From positions 62,001-126,000 of the forward strand of contig NZ_JAKSYO010000183.1 in assembly GCF_022829635.1 (NCBI RefSeq): DNA of 64,000 nt. The letters are read 5' to 3'. Made by a program: the position numbers and the translations under genes. Below, piece after piece: positions 1-7,989 of this stretch. The notes under the pieces were generated by a model. The model saw only the letters and a program-made list of their open reading frames with translations, was not told the origin of the DNA and made no database searches. Source of the DNA: Methylobacterium sp. E-066 (GTDB lineage: Bacteria > Pseudomonadota > Alphaproteobacteria > Rhizobiales > Beijerinckiaceae). Positions within the stretch are counted from its first letter, which is position 1, and every line of letters starts with the position of its first letter.

Positions 1-884
1 ATGCCGCCGACGGCGCCCTCGAACCGGTCGGCGAGCGTCCGCGTCGCCGCCCGGCGCTGGGTCTCGGCTTCGGCGCGAGCCCGGATAGCCTCGGCCTCGA
101 GGGCGCGGGTATGCAGCAGGTTCTGCTTGAACACCGCCACGGTGGCCGACATGGCGCCAATCTCGTCCCGCCTGGCCGCATAGGGGATCTCTGCCTGCGT
201 GTCGCCGTCGGCGAGGCGGCGCATGGCCTGGGTCATGACGGTGATCGGCCGCGACACGCCCACGAAGCTGTACAGAGTCGCGCCCAGCGCGAGCAGCAGC
301 GTGACGCCGAGCATGATCACGGTCGAGCGGACCGCCTCCGCCTGGCTCTGACGCGCGCTCCGTCCGGCCTCGTCGCCGGCCTTGATGTTCATCTCGGCGA
401 GCGCGTGCGCGGCCCCGGCGGCGGCGACGTAATGGCCGTTCATGCTGCCGCGGAAATACGCCATTGCCGGTTCGCGCTGGTCGAGGGTGAAGCCGCGCAG
501 GCGCTCCCAGTCGTAGTGCTGCACCTTGAGCTTGGCGAGCAGGTCGTCGAACCGCGCCTTCTCGTCGGGCGAGGCGATCAGCGCCCGGTAGGCTTCGACC
601 TTGGCGTTCCGCTCCCGGATCAGCCCGTCGACCTCCTTCACGGTGAGCTGCCGCTCGGTCTCGGCCGTCGCGGTGACGAAGCGGACCTGGGCGAGCCGCG
701 TCCGGATCACCAGAGCCTCGATGGCCTGCGCCTCGTTCATCGAGAGGACCGCGTGGTCGAGCAGCGCTTCGAGCTGCCGGTCGAGGGCGACCATCTTATG
801 GATCGCGAATCCCCCCTGAAGCGCTGCGGCCAGGAGGAGCAAAGCGAATAGGCCGCTCAATTTGAGCTTCAGGCTGGCGCGCAT
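1..884 (-). CDS. Methyl-accepting chemotaxis protein, N-terminal part (cut by window edge)
   Basis: This is the first ~294 residues of a chemoreceptor; the rest lies outside the left edge. The ATG at 882-884 is followed by a hydrophobic segment (residues ~7-27). An alpha-helical periplasmic region of about 160 residues looks like the 4HB_MCP sensor type. A second membrane segment (~190-210) leads into a HAMP domain with the PITVMTQAMRRLADGD-type sequence, then the start of the cytoplasmic coiled coil. Family knowledge: such proteins pass ligand or redox signals to CheA/CheW. The methylation and hairpin-tip regions cannot be seen. The gene diverges from the JetC-like ATPase, with a 170-bp gap. 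The ligand is unknown. Confidence 0.88.
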   Translation of the reverse strand, partial: MRASLKLKLSGLFALLLLAAALQGGFAIHKMVALDRQLEALLDHAVLSMNEAQAIEALVIRTRLAQVRFVTATAETERQLTVKEVDGLIRERNAKVEAYRALIASPDEKARFDDLLAKLKVQHYDWERLRGFTLDQREPAMAYFRGSMNGHYVAAAGAAHALAEMNIKAGDEAGRSARQSQAEAVRSTVIMLGVTLLLALGATLYSFVGVSRPITVMTQAMRRLADGDTQAEIPYAARRDEIGAMSATVAVFKQNLLHTRALEAEAIRARAEAETQRRAATRTLADRFEGAVGG

Positions 885-1057
885 GGTTTTTATCAATCCC
901 CCCGGGCGGGGACGATACAGGTGCGAAATTGTCTGACAAGTCGTGAATCTTGGTCGCGGTGACAACGCAGCGCTGCGAAGGCCGAAGCTTGCATGCGCGG
1001 CCGAACCCGGCCAACTGGGCCGCGCGTTTTCCTGCAGCGGCCCGGCCTTCCGACATC

Positions 1058-4000
1058 GTGTACGTCCTCACCGATATCGCCATCTCGAACTGGTACCTGA
1101 TCCGGCGGGAGCAGATCCGCCTGCGGGGCGCTGCCGCCCTGGTCGGGCCGACGGGGGCCGGCAAGTCCACGATCTTCGACGGGGTCGGCACGGTGCTGGC
1201 CGGCAACAATGCCAGCCGGCTGGCGCTGAACGCCTCGGCCTCCGGGCGCAGCGCCCGCACGGTGCGCGACTATTGCCTCGGCTGGATCAGCGACCCGGCC
1301 GAGGGCGGCCGGCCGACGCGGGAATCCTGCGAGACCGTGCTGGCCCTGGTGTTCGAGAACCCGGCCTCCGGCCGCACCGTCACGGTCGGGCTGGCGCTCG
1401 CCGCCCGGGCCGTGGAGCCGCGCGAGACCGTGCTGTCGCGCTTCATCGCGGTCGGGCACCGGTTCGAGATCGCCGATTACGCCCGCACCGCCCCGGGGGG
1501 CAGCTTCACGGCGCCGTGGAGCGAGATCGCCGCGGATCTGCGCGCCCGGGCGGCGAGCTTCACCGAGTACCGCACCTCCGGCGAGCGCTTCACCGCGGAC
1601 ATCCTGGCGACCCTGCGGGAGGGCGCGCCCTCCCCCGAGCCCCGGCACTTCCTGCGCAGCTTCGCCAACGCGGTGGCGTTCAAGCCGATCTTCGACACCA
1701 GCGCCTTCGTGCGCGCCTTCGTGCTCGATCCGGAACCGCTGGATGTGGAGCGGGTGCGGCTCTCCATCGCCAATTGGCGCCGGCTGCTGGAGACGATCGG
1801 CGAGCTGGAGAGCCGGCTCACCCGCCTGCGCCGCCTGCGCGACCGCTACGACGCCTGGAGCGAGGCGGTGCTGGCCGCCGCCAACCACGAATTCCGCGCC
1901 GCCTGCGCCGAGCTGCGCCGCCGCAGCCTCGACCTCACCGCGGTCCGGCTGCGCCTCAATGAGGGTGCCGACATCCTGCGGATCGCCCGGGAGCGGGTCG
2001 CGGCGAGCCGCGGGCATGTGCGCGAGATCGACGGCGAGATCGCCGAGAAGAAGGCCCTGCTCGCCGGCAGCGCCGCGGAAGGGCGACTGGCGGCCTCGAC
2101 GCTGGGCCTGTCGATGCTGGAGCGCGACCGGAAAGAGCTGGTCGCGCGGATTTCCGACCTCGTCGGCCTCGTCGGCCAGATGGGCAAGCTCCAGCCGGTC
2201 GCCCCGATCCTGCGTCAGGCCTGCCCGCCGGCGGCGCGGCTCGCCGAATCCTGCGCCCGGGCGGGCCTGCGCCGGGAATCCTCCCCTGAAGAAATCCTGC
2301 GGCCCGACGGTCCCCTGGCCGAGCTGATCGACGGGCTGGCACGCCTGCCGGAGTTCGACGAGGCCCTGGAGCGAGCCGCCGAGGATGCGGCGCTCAAGGC
2401 CCGCGCCCAGGAGAGCGAGGCCGAGCGCACCGCGCCGCGCACCGGAGCCGGCCCGGCGGCGCGCCTGTCCTCCGACACGGTGGCGTTCCGCGGCGAGCTG
2501 GAGCGGCGCGGCATCGACGCGCTGCCGATCTGCGAATTGGCCGAGATCGTCGATCCGACCTGGGGTCCGGCGCTGGAAGGCCTGCTCGGCCGCGCCCGCG
2601 AAGCCCTGGTGGTTTCCCCCGACCGGCTGAGCGAGGCGCTCGGCGTTCTCCAGTCGGGCCGCGACCGGTTCCACCGCTGCATCCTGGTCAAGACCACCGA
2701 CACCGCCAAGCAGCGCCCGCGCCGCTACGATGACGGGCCGCTCACCGTGATCGAGACCAGCGACCCGCACGCCGAGGCGTTTTTGGGGGTGCGGCTCGGG
2801 GGCTACGACCTCGCTCGGGACGATGCCGAGCTGGCCCGCCTGTCCCGCGCCGTGGCGCCGAGCGGCCGGACCACCGCCGGCATGGCCTATTCGGTCACCC
2901 GCAACGTCGATCTGCTGATGACCCGCGGCCATCGCGGCCCCACGGTCGACAGCCGCCGGGCGCACGAGGCCGCGGTCGCCGAGGCCCGCCGGCTGCGCGG
3001 CGAGGCCGCCGTCCTGCGCGAGGCGGCCCGCACCGCCGCGGCGGTCCGTGCCCGCATCGCGCGCGGCCTCGACGATATCGACGCCCTGCGGGGCGAACTC
3101 GACGGGCTCGAAGGACGGCGGCGCACCCTCCAGACCGAGCGCGAGGGCATCGAGAAACGCGACAATGCCGGCTTGACCGCCGAGATCGCCGCGCTGACCA
3201 CCGAGCGGATGGGTTACCTGCGGGAATTGTCGGAAGAGCTGGAGCCGAAGCTCGACCGCCTGCTCGCCGACGAGGCCGCGTTGCGGGCGCGGCTCGGGAC
3301 CGTGCGCGAGGCGGCCCGGGCTGCGCTCTCGGCCAGGCGCTCGGCCCTGCGGCAGCTCATGGGTGGCGACGCGGCGCGGGTGCGCCTCGCCCGCTCCGAG
3401 CCGTTCAGCGTCGCGGTGATCGCCGAGGCGCGGCACGCGCTCACGGGCCTCGACGCCAAGGCCGCCGGCACGCGGGCCACTACCGAGCGCGGGCTCGCCC
3501 GGGAAGCCGCCGAGGCGGCGCGCTCCCACGGCCGTGTCGCCGAGCGCGAGCTGACCGAGGCCTGCTCGGCTTGGCGGGTGGAGAACCCGCTGAACGCCGG
3601 CGACGCCCCGGCGATCGACGGCTACGCCTGGGTCCGCAAGGAATACGAGGCCGTCGAGAGCCACGAGCTGCGCCGCTACCGCGCCCAGGCCGAGCGGGCC
3701 GAGGTCGAGATGCGCCGCCTCATGACCGAGGACCTGCTGACCCGCCTGGCCGACCGGTTCGAGCGGGTCCATGCCCGGCTCGCCGCCCTGAACGAGCGGC
3801 TCTCGGCGCGCAGCTTCACCGGCCAGACCTACGCGTTCGAGGCGGCGGTGGACCGCCGCTACGCCGCCGTTCACGCGCTCGCCACCGAGACCGCCCGCTC
3901 GCCGGAGGCCGCGCAGGCGCTGCTGGCGGGCGAGACCGAGGGGCCGATGGCGGCGGCGCTCGAAGAGATCACGGCCCTGATCGCCGGTCAGGAGGATGCG

Positions 4001-4495
4001 GCCCGGCTCGCCGATTACCGCAACTACTTCGTCTACGAGATCGGCATGAAGGACGCGGCCGGCAACCGCACGACGATGTCGGCACGGGCGCTGCGCGGCT
4101 CCGGCGGCGAGGCGCAGGCGCCGTTCTACGTGGCGATCGCAGCCTCGCTCGCCAGCGCCTATTATCCGGGCGACCGGCCCGGCGATGAGAATCCGGGGCT
4201 GGGTCTCTGCCTGCTCGACGAGGCGTTCTCGAAGCTCGACGTGCGCAACAGCCAGGCGCTGGTCGATCTCTACCGCGCCTGGGGGCTGCAGCTGCTGATC
4301 GCCGCTCCCGAGGACAAGCGCACGACGTTGACCGAGGTGATGGACACCATCGTCACCGTCTACAAGAGCCCGGATCTGACGTCGGTGCGGATCGAGGCCG
4401 AGCACCCCCTCGAGGCGGCCCGGCGGGCGCTGCACGCGATCAACCCGGACCAGATCGGGATCGAGGGCTTCCGCCGCTCCGACGCGGCGGAGTGA
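1058..4495 (+). CDS. JetC/SbcC-like SMC-type ATPase (orphan)
   Basis: This is an SMC/Rad50-like ATPase of about 1145 residues. It has Walker A GPTGAGKST near residues 30-38. A long Arg/Glu/Ala-rich coiled-coil middle follows. Near the C-terminus are an ABC-signature-like segment (RGSGGEAQ) and Walker B LCLLDEAFSKLD. The N-terminus (VYVLTDIAISNWYLI) and the tail resemble the JetC/MksF-type subunit of Wadjet plasmid-defence condensins, as far as I recall the family. No Rad50 CxxC hook is seen. I chose GTG 1058 because homology begins there; an ATG or GTG further upstream (frame open from 950) would add 36 residues of unlikely sequence. No jetA, jetB or jetD lies alongside: upstream is a divergent chemoreceptor and downstream a convergent DUF1640 gene. 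Whether it works alone is unknown. Confidence 0.75.
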   Translation: MYVLTDIAISNWYLIRREQIRLRGAAALVGPTGAGKSTIFDGVGTVLAGNNASRLALNASASGRSARTVRDYCLGWISDPAEGGRPTRESCETVLALVFENPASGRTVTVGLALAARAVEPRETVLSRFIAVGHRFEIADYARTAPGGSFTAPWSEIAADLRARAASFTEYRTSGERFTADILATLREGAPSPEPRHFLRSFANAVAFKPIFDTSAFVRAFVLDPEPLDVERVRLSIANWRRLLETIGELESRLTRLRRLRDRYDAWSEAVLAAANHEFRAACAELRRRSLDLTAVRLRLNEGADILRIARERVAASRGHVREIDGEIAEKKALLAGSAAEGRLAASTLGLSMLERDRKELVARISDLVGLVGQMGKLQPVAPILRQACPPAARLAESCARAGLRRESSPEEILRPDGPLAELIDGLARLPEFDEALERAAEDAALKARAQESEAERTAPRTGAGPAARLSSDTVAFRGELERRGIDALPICELAEIVDPTWGPALEGLLGRAREALVVSPDRLSEALGVLQSGRDRFHRCILVKTTDTAKQRPRRYDDGPLTVIETSDPHAEAFLGVRLGGYDLARDDAELARLSRAVAPSGRTTAGMAYSVTRNVDLLMTRGHRGPTVDSRRAHEAAVAEARRLRGEAAVLREAARTAAAVRARIARGLDDIDALRGELDGLEGRRRTLQTEREGIEKRDNAGLTAEIAALTTERMGYLRELSEELEPKLDRLLADEAALRARLGTVREAARAALSARRSALRQLMGGDAARVRLARSEPFSVAVIAEARHALTGLDAKAAGTRATTERGLAREAAEAARSHGRVAERELTEACSAWRVENPLNAGDAPAIDGYAWVRKEYEAVESHELRRYRAQAERAEVEMRRLMTEDLLTRLADRFERVHARLAALNERLSARSFTGQTYAFEAAVDRRYAAVHALATETARSPEAAQALLAGETEGPMAAALEEITALIAGQEDAARLADYRNYFVYEIGMKDAAGNRTTMSARALRGSGGEAQAPFYVAIAASLASAYYPGDRPGDENPGLGLCLLDEAFSKLDVRNSQALVDLYRAWGLQLLIAAPEDKRTTLTEVMDTIVTVYKSPDLTSVRIEAEHPLEAARRALHAINPDQIGIEGFRRSDAAE

Positions 4496-4570
4496 GCCGG
4501 CGGGGCAGCCGGACGAGGCGGGCCGCGATCCCCGGTATCCCCGCTGTTCCGAAGATGCGAACGGGTTCGC

Positions 4571-4870
4571 TCAGTGCAGTCCCCGCGCCAGGGCTACGAT
4601 GCCGCCGACGATCACGAGCGCCTGGAACCCAATCGTGCCGATCATCCACTTGATGATCTCGGCCTTCGTGTCGGCGAGGTCGGCCCTGTTGGCGAGCCGC
4701 ATCGCCTCGATGTCCGTCCGGACCGCGGCGATGTCGGTCTTGGTCGCCAGATCGTTCTGGATCGCCTCGGCGATGGCGTCGGCTAGACCCTCGGCCTGCT
4801 CCGAGGACATCTTGGCCTTGTCGCGGAGCGTGCGGACGAACCGCAAGGTGTCGAAGGCAACGGCGGTCAC
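4571..4870 (-). CDS. DUF1640-like membrane-anchored coiled-coil protein
   Basis: This is a 99-residue protein that starts TAVAFDTLRFVRTLRDKAK after a GTG at 4868-4870. It continues with a helical region containing the repeated pattern TKTDIAAVRTDIEAM, then ends in one membrane span (IGTIGFQALVIVGGIVALA). This arrangement, a conserved FDTLxF N-terminus, a short coiled coil and a C-terminal membrane anchor, is typical of bacterial DUF1640 (CCDC90-like) proteins, which are common and often multicopy in alphaproteobacteria. Their function is unknown. The reading frame stays open upstream to 5038, but the extra residues do not look like coding sequence, so the shorter start is preferred. It converges on the JetC-like gene. 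Confidence 0.7.
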   Translation of the reverse strand: MTAVAFDTLRFVRTLRDKAKMSSEQAEGLADAIAEAIQNDLATKTDIAAVRTDIEAMRLANRADLADTKAEIIKWMIGTIGFQALVIVGGIVALARGLH

Positions 4871-5129
4871 GGACGCGGCTCGCGCTCTCAAGACGAGGCT
4901 TGCCCAAAGCGCAGCTTCAGGCCCCTTTCGTCTAGCATAGGAACGGCCTTGGCGCACGGGCGACGTGACCTTGGCACCTCGGTCGACCGCATCGCCGTCA
5001 TGCGATGCGCGTGGCACGACCGTTCGGCAATTCGTCACGGCGCCGCCGATCGGCGGGGCTCTGCGCTGCGAGGACCCCCGCAGGTCGATCCTCTTCGCGC
5101 AACGCCACTTCAGAATCCGCTGAAACCGC

Positions 5130-5345
5130 TCAGTTCAGGTAGGTACGGATCCAGTTCGGGGAGAGGATCTCGCCCTCCTCGGTGATGATCCAGGGCTGCT
5201 TGGCCGGATCGGTCAGGGCACCGGCGGCGGCGGCGATCGCCTCGCGCAGGGTGCCGTACCGCTCGGGCTGCGCGAGCGGGGTGCTCGCCGGGGCCGTGCG
5301 CCAGATCGTGAGATCGGCCGGGCGTTCCAGAGCTTCGGTTTCCAT
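5130..5345 (-). CDS. Conserved small hypothetical protein
   Basis: This is a 71-residue soluble acidic protein with no signal peptide or membrane segment. Its C-terminal half (WIITEEGEILSPNWIRTYLN) is compact and aromatic, like a small folded domain. The ATG at 5343-5345 is preceded by a purine-rich stretch (GGAAGGACACGACATC) that can serve as the ribosome binding site. I do not recognise the family. It stands alone between the DUF1640 gene and the HtrA-type protease, with several hundred untranslated bases on its upstream side. Its codon use matches the real genes nearby. Confidence 0.6.
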   Translation of the reverse strand: METEALERPADLTIWRTAPASTPLAQPERYGTLREAIAAAAGALTDPAKQPWIITEEGEILSPNWIRTYLN

Positions 5346-5750
5346 GATGTCGTGTCCTTCCGAACCGTTTGGGACCGTTCAGAGTCCCGCAGCCCGGGCC
5401 AGCCGGCCTGCTGCGGGAACTGAAAGGCTGAGCGTCAATGCAAGCATCTCTGCGGCAGCTTTGCGATCAATTTGGGCATCTCAGGCACCAGCATTGAGTC
5501 CTAGTACGTAGGATAAGACGCAGTACCGTGTTCCATGCTCAAACCGGCCGTGACTGATCCGCCCTGAACTTGCGAGAATTGTGGCCATCGATTGATGACC
5601 ATTCCGTTAGCCAAGTGCGCCAGTCTCCGACGTGCGCCAGAACACGTCTGGGGCCAGTCGGCGACGGCGCTCCGTCTGTGTTGACGCCCTGATCCTGAAC
5701 GCGCACTTAAGGCCCGCGCCCGCGTCCGGGCCCCGATTGGAGACAGACCC
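5346..5750. other. Intergenic gap upstream of the HtrA-type gene
   Basis: This 405-base stretch separates two divergent genes and should hold both promoters. It is less GC-rich than the genes, for example around 5495-5600. A near-palindrome CCTAGTACGTAGG lies at about 5500-5512. I see no convincing coding frame or RNA gene. Confidence 0.4.
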
Positions 5751-6881
5751 TTGCCGGATCGTACCGTGCGCTTCGTGCTCGCCGCGGTCCTGGTCCTGCT
5801 GGCGCTCTACGTCGCCCAGCCCTACCTGCAGCCCCTGCTCTATTCGGCCGAGGCGCCCCGGGTGGTGGCTGCCCGCGGCGATCTGGCCCAGTCTGAGACG
5901 ACCACGATCGCGCTGTTCGAGCGGGCGAGCCCCTCCGTGGTCCACGTCTTCGCGCAGAGTGCCGCCACCGGGCGCGACCTGCTCGACCCGGATGACGAGG
6001 GCGGGGAGCAGAGCGGTACCCAGACCGGCACCGGCTTTGTCTGGGACGGCGCCGGCCACGTCGTCACCAACACGCATGTGGTGCAGAACGCCGCGCAGTC
6101 CGGCGGCTCGGTCTCGGTCCGGATGAGCGACGGCGAGGTGGTCTCGGCGACCCTGGTCGGGCTGGCGCCGTCCTACGATCTCGCCGTGCTGCGGCTTGGA
6201 CGTGTGACCAAGATGCCACCACCGCTGGCGATCGGATCCTCGGCGGACCTCAAGGTTGGGCAATCGACCTTCGCCATCGGCAATCCGTTCGGCCTCGACC
6301 ATACCCTAACCACCGGCGTGATCAGCGCGGTGCGCCGACGGATGCCGACCAGCGCCGGCCGCGAACTCTCCGGAGTCATCCAGACCGATGCGGCGATCAA
6401 CCCCGGCAATTCCGGCGGCCCGTTGCTCGACTCCGCCGGGCGGCTGATCGGGGTCAACACCGCCATCGTGTCGCCCTCGGGGGCTAGCGCCGGGATCGGG
6501 TTCGCGATCCCCGTGGACGTGGTCAACCGCGTCGTCCCGGAGCTGATCCGGGTCGGCCGGGTGCGCAATCCCGGCATCGGCATCATCGCCGCCCAGGAGG
6601 CCGCCGCCGCCCGGCTCGGGATCGACGGCGTCGTGGTGCTGCGGGTCCTGCCCGGCTCCCCGGCGGCCCAGGCCGGCCTGCGCGGCGTCGATCCGCAGAC
6701 CGGCGACATCGGCGACGTGATCGTGGCGGCCAACGACCAGCCAGTCCATCGCCTGGCCGACCTAACGGCGGCGATCGAGGAGGCCGGCCTCGGCGCGCCC
6801 GTGACCCTGAAGGTCGAGCGCGACGGCCGGATCCGTCAGATCCGCATCACCACCGCGGATGTCGCGGAGAACCGCCGGTGA
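5751..6881 (+). CDS. HtrA/DegP-type periplasmic serine protease with PDZ domain
   Basis: This 376-residue trypsin-like protease (family S1C) has an N-terminal membrane anchor (residues 7-30) and a protease domain with catalytic His109 (VTNTHVV), Asp143 (SYDLAVL) and Ser221 (NPGNSGGP). One PDZ domain follows (~270-365). This is the DegS/HhoB layout with a single PDZ, so it probably acts at the periplasmic face of the inner membrane on misfolded or regulatory substrates. It starts at TTG 5751, supported by GGAG eight bases upstream; GTG 5766 is the alternative. Its stop overlaps the GTG of the next gene, so the two are probably translated together. Confidence 0.9.
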   Translation: MPDRTVRFVLAAVLVLLALYVAQPYLQPLLYSAEAPRVVAARGDLAQSETTTIALFERASPSVVHVFAQSAATGRDLLDPDDEGGEQSGTQTGTGFVWDGAGHVVTNTHVVQNAAQSGGSVSVRMSDGEVVSATLVGLAPSYDLAVLRLGRVTKMPPPLAIGSSADLKVGQSTFAIGNPFGLDHTLTTGVISAVRRRMPTSAGRELSGVIQTDAAINPGNSGGPLLDSAGRLIGVNTAIVSPSGASAGIGFAIPVDVVNRVVPELIRVGRVRNPGIGIIAAQEAAAARLGIDGVVVLRVLPGSPAAQAGLRGVDPQTGDIGDVIVAANDQPVHRLADLTAAIEEAGLGAPVTLKVERDGRIRQIRITTADVAENRR

Positions 6882-7129
6882 CGCGCCTGTCCGTCCTTGC
6901 GTCCCTGTTCCTGATTGCCGCCGGCGCCGCGGCGTCCGCCGAGCAGCCGGTGCGCTCCCGCCTCTGCCCGGAGGACCTGCCCGAGGGCGTCCGCCTGCCG
7001 CCGCGACCCGGATGCGACGTTCCGGCCCACAAGCCGACGACGCCCCGGCGTGGTTTCTACGATCTCGGGGACGGGACGACGGTACAGATCGGCGGCCGCG
7101 TCGGTGCCGAGTTCGGCACGCGGCGATAA
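6878..7129 (+). CDS. Small secreted hypothetical protein
   Basis: This is an 83-residue protein with a Sec signal peptide (residues 1-21, LSVLASLFLIAAGAAASA). The short mature part has two cysteines and a C-terminal segment GTTVQIGGRVGAEFGTR, which resembles porin-like or beta-strand sequence. Its GTG start overlaps the stop of the HtrA-type gene (GTGA), and its own stop touches the J-domain gene. This points to one transcription unit and to a role in the same envelope process. I recognise no family. Confidence 0.6.
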   Translation: MTRLSVLASLFLIAAGAAASAEQPVRSRLCPEDLPEGVRLPPRPGCDVPAHKPTTPRRGFYDLGDGTTVQIGGRVGAEFGTRR

Positions 7130-7879
7130 ATGATGGCGTTGTTTGCGGCCCTTCTGGCCTGCCTGACGCTCTGGTGGCTCTCGAAGAACGGCGACGGCTT
7201 CGGCGGCCGGCTCGGGCGCGCCTTCGGCAAGAGCGTGACCGCGATGGTGGGCGCGATCCGGCCTGAAAAGATCGGCGGCGTCCTGGCCCTCGGGGCGGCC
7301 GGGTTCCTGCTGCTGCACGGCAACTTCGTGCTGGCGGCCCTGCTCGGCCTCGGCGGTGTCTGGATGATCGAGGGGCAGGCGGCGATGAATGCGCGCCTCA
7401 CCCCGATCCTCAAGCCCTGGGCCGATCGCGGGCGCCGGCACCGGACGGCGCTGATCGAGATCCGCCGCCGCTCGGACGGCAGCCTCAGCGAAGGCCGGGT
7501 GATCGCCGGACCCCGCGCAGGGGCCTGGCTCGATGCCCTGCCGGTGGCGGTCGTGGCCGAGCTGCTCGCCACCTGCCGCCAGAGCGATCCCGAGGGCGCG
7601 GCCCTGCTAGAGCCGTATCTCGACCGCCGGGCGCCCGGCTGGCGTGTAGACGCTGAGCGCGATCGTGACCCGCGGCCGGGACGCCCGACGCATCCAGGGT
7701 CGATGACGCAGGAGGAGGCGTACCAGATCCTGGGGCTTCAGCGCGGGGCGTCCGCTGAGCAGGTCCGGACGGCCCACAGGTCTCTGATGAAGCTCACCCA
7801 CCCCGACCAGGGCGGAAGTGCCGAGCGGGCGGCGCGGGTCAACGCGGCCCGAGACAGGCTTTTGAACCGACATCGCTGA
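7130..7879 (+). CDS. Membrane-anchored J-domain (DnaJ-like) protein
   Basis: This 249-residue protein has an N-terminal membrane segment (~2-18), a second hydrophobic region (~48-80) and a C-terminal J domain (~190-249). The J domain carries the conserved HPD tripeptide (LTHPDQGGS), which is needed to stimulate DnaK-type Hsp70 ATPase. The layout matches the DjlA/TIM14-like membrane J-proteins of alphaproteobacteria. It follows the HtrA-type protease and the small secreted protein with essentially no spacing, suggesting co-expression of folding factors at the inner membrane. Two ATG codons in tandem begin the gene. The Hsp70 partner is not in the window. Confidence 0.85.
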   Translation: MMALFAALLACLTLWWLSKNGDGFGGRLGRAFGKSVTAMVGAIRPEKIGGVLALGAAGFLLLHGNFVLAALLGLGGVWMIEGQAAMNARLTPILKPWADRGRRHRTALIEIRRRSDGSLSEGRVIAGPRAGAWLDALPVAVVAELLATCRQSDPEGAALLEPYLDRRAPGWRVDAERDRDPRPGRPTHPGSMTQEEAYQILGLQRGASAEQVRTAHRSLMKLTHPDQGGSAERAARVNAARDRLLNRHR

Positions 7880-7989
7880 ACTCCACGCGCGTTGTCAGAT
7901 ACTTACTGATTCGCAGCCGCGGGCAAACACAGCCGCAGCTCCGCCGTATCGGCGCACCTTGTGGGCGCGACGCTGGTTGTCGAGGTCGC

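Noticed and set aside
893..4435. A minus-strand frame of ~1180 codons antisense to the JetC-like gene
   Set aside because: It is very Arg/Gly/Pro/Ala-rich and matches no domain. Long antisense frames are common in GC-rich DNA; the plus-strand gene has clear motifs.
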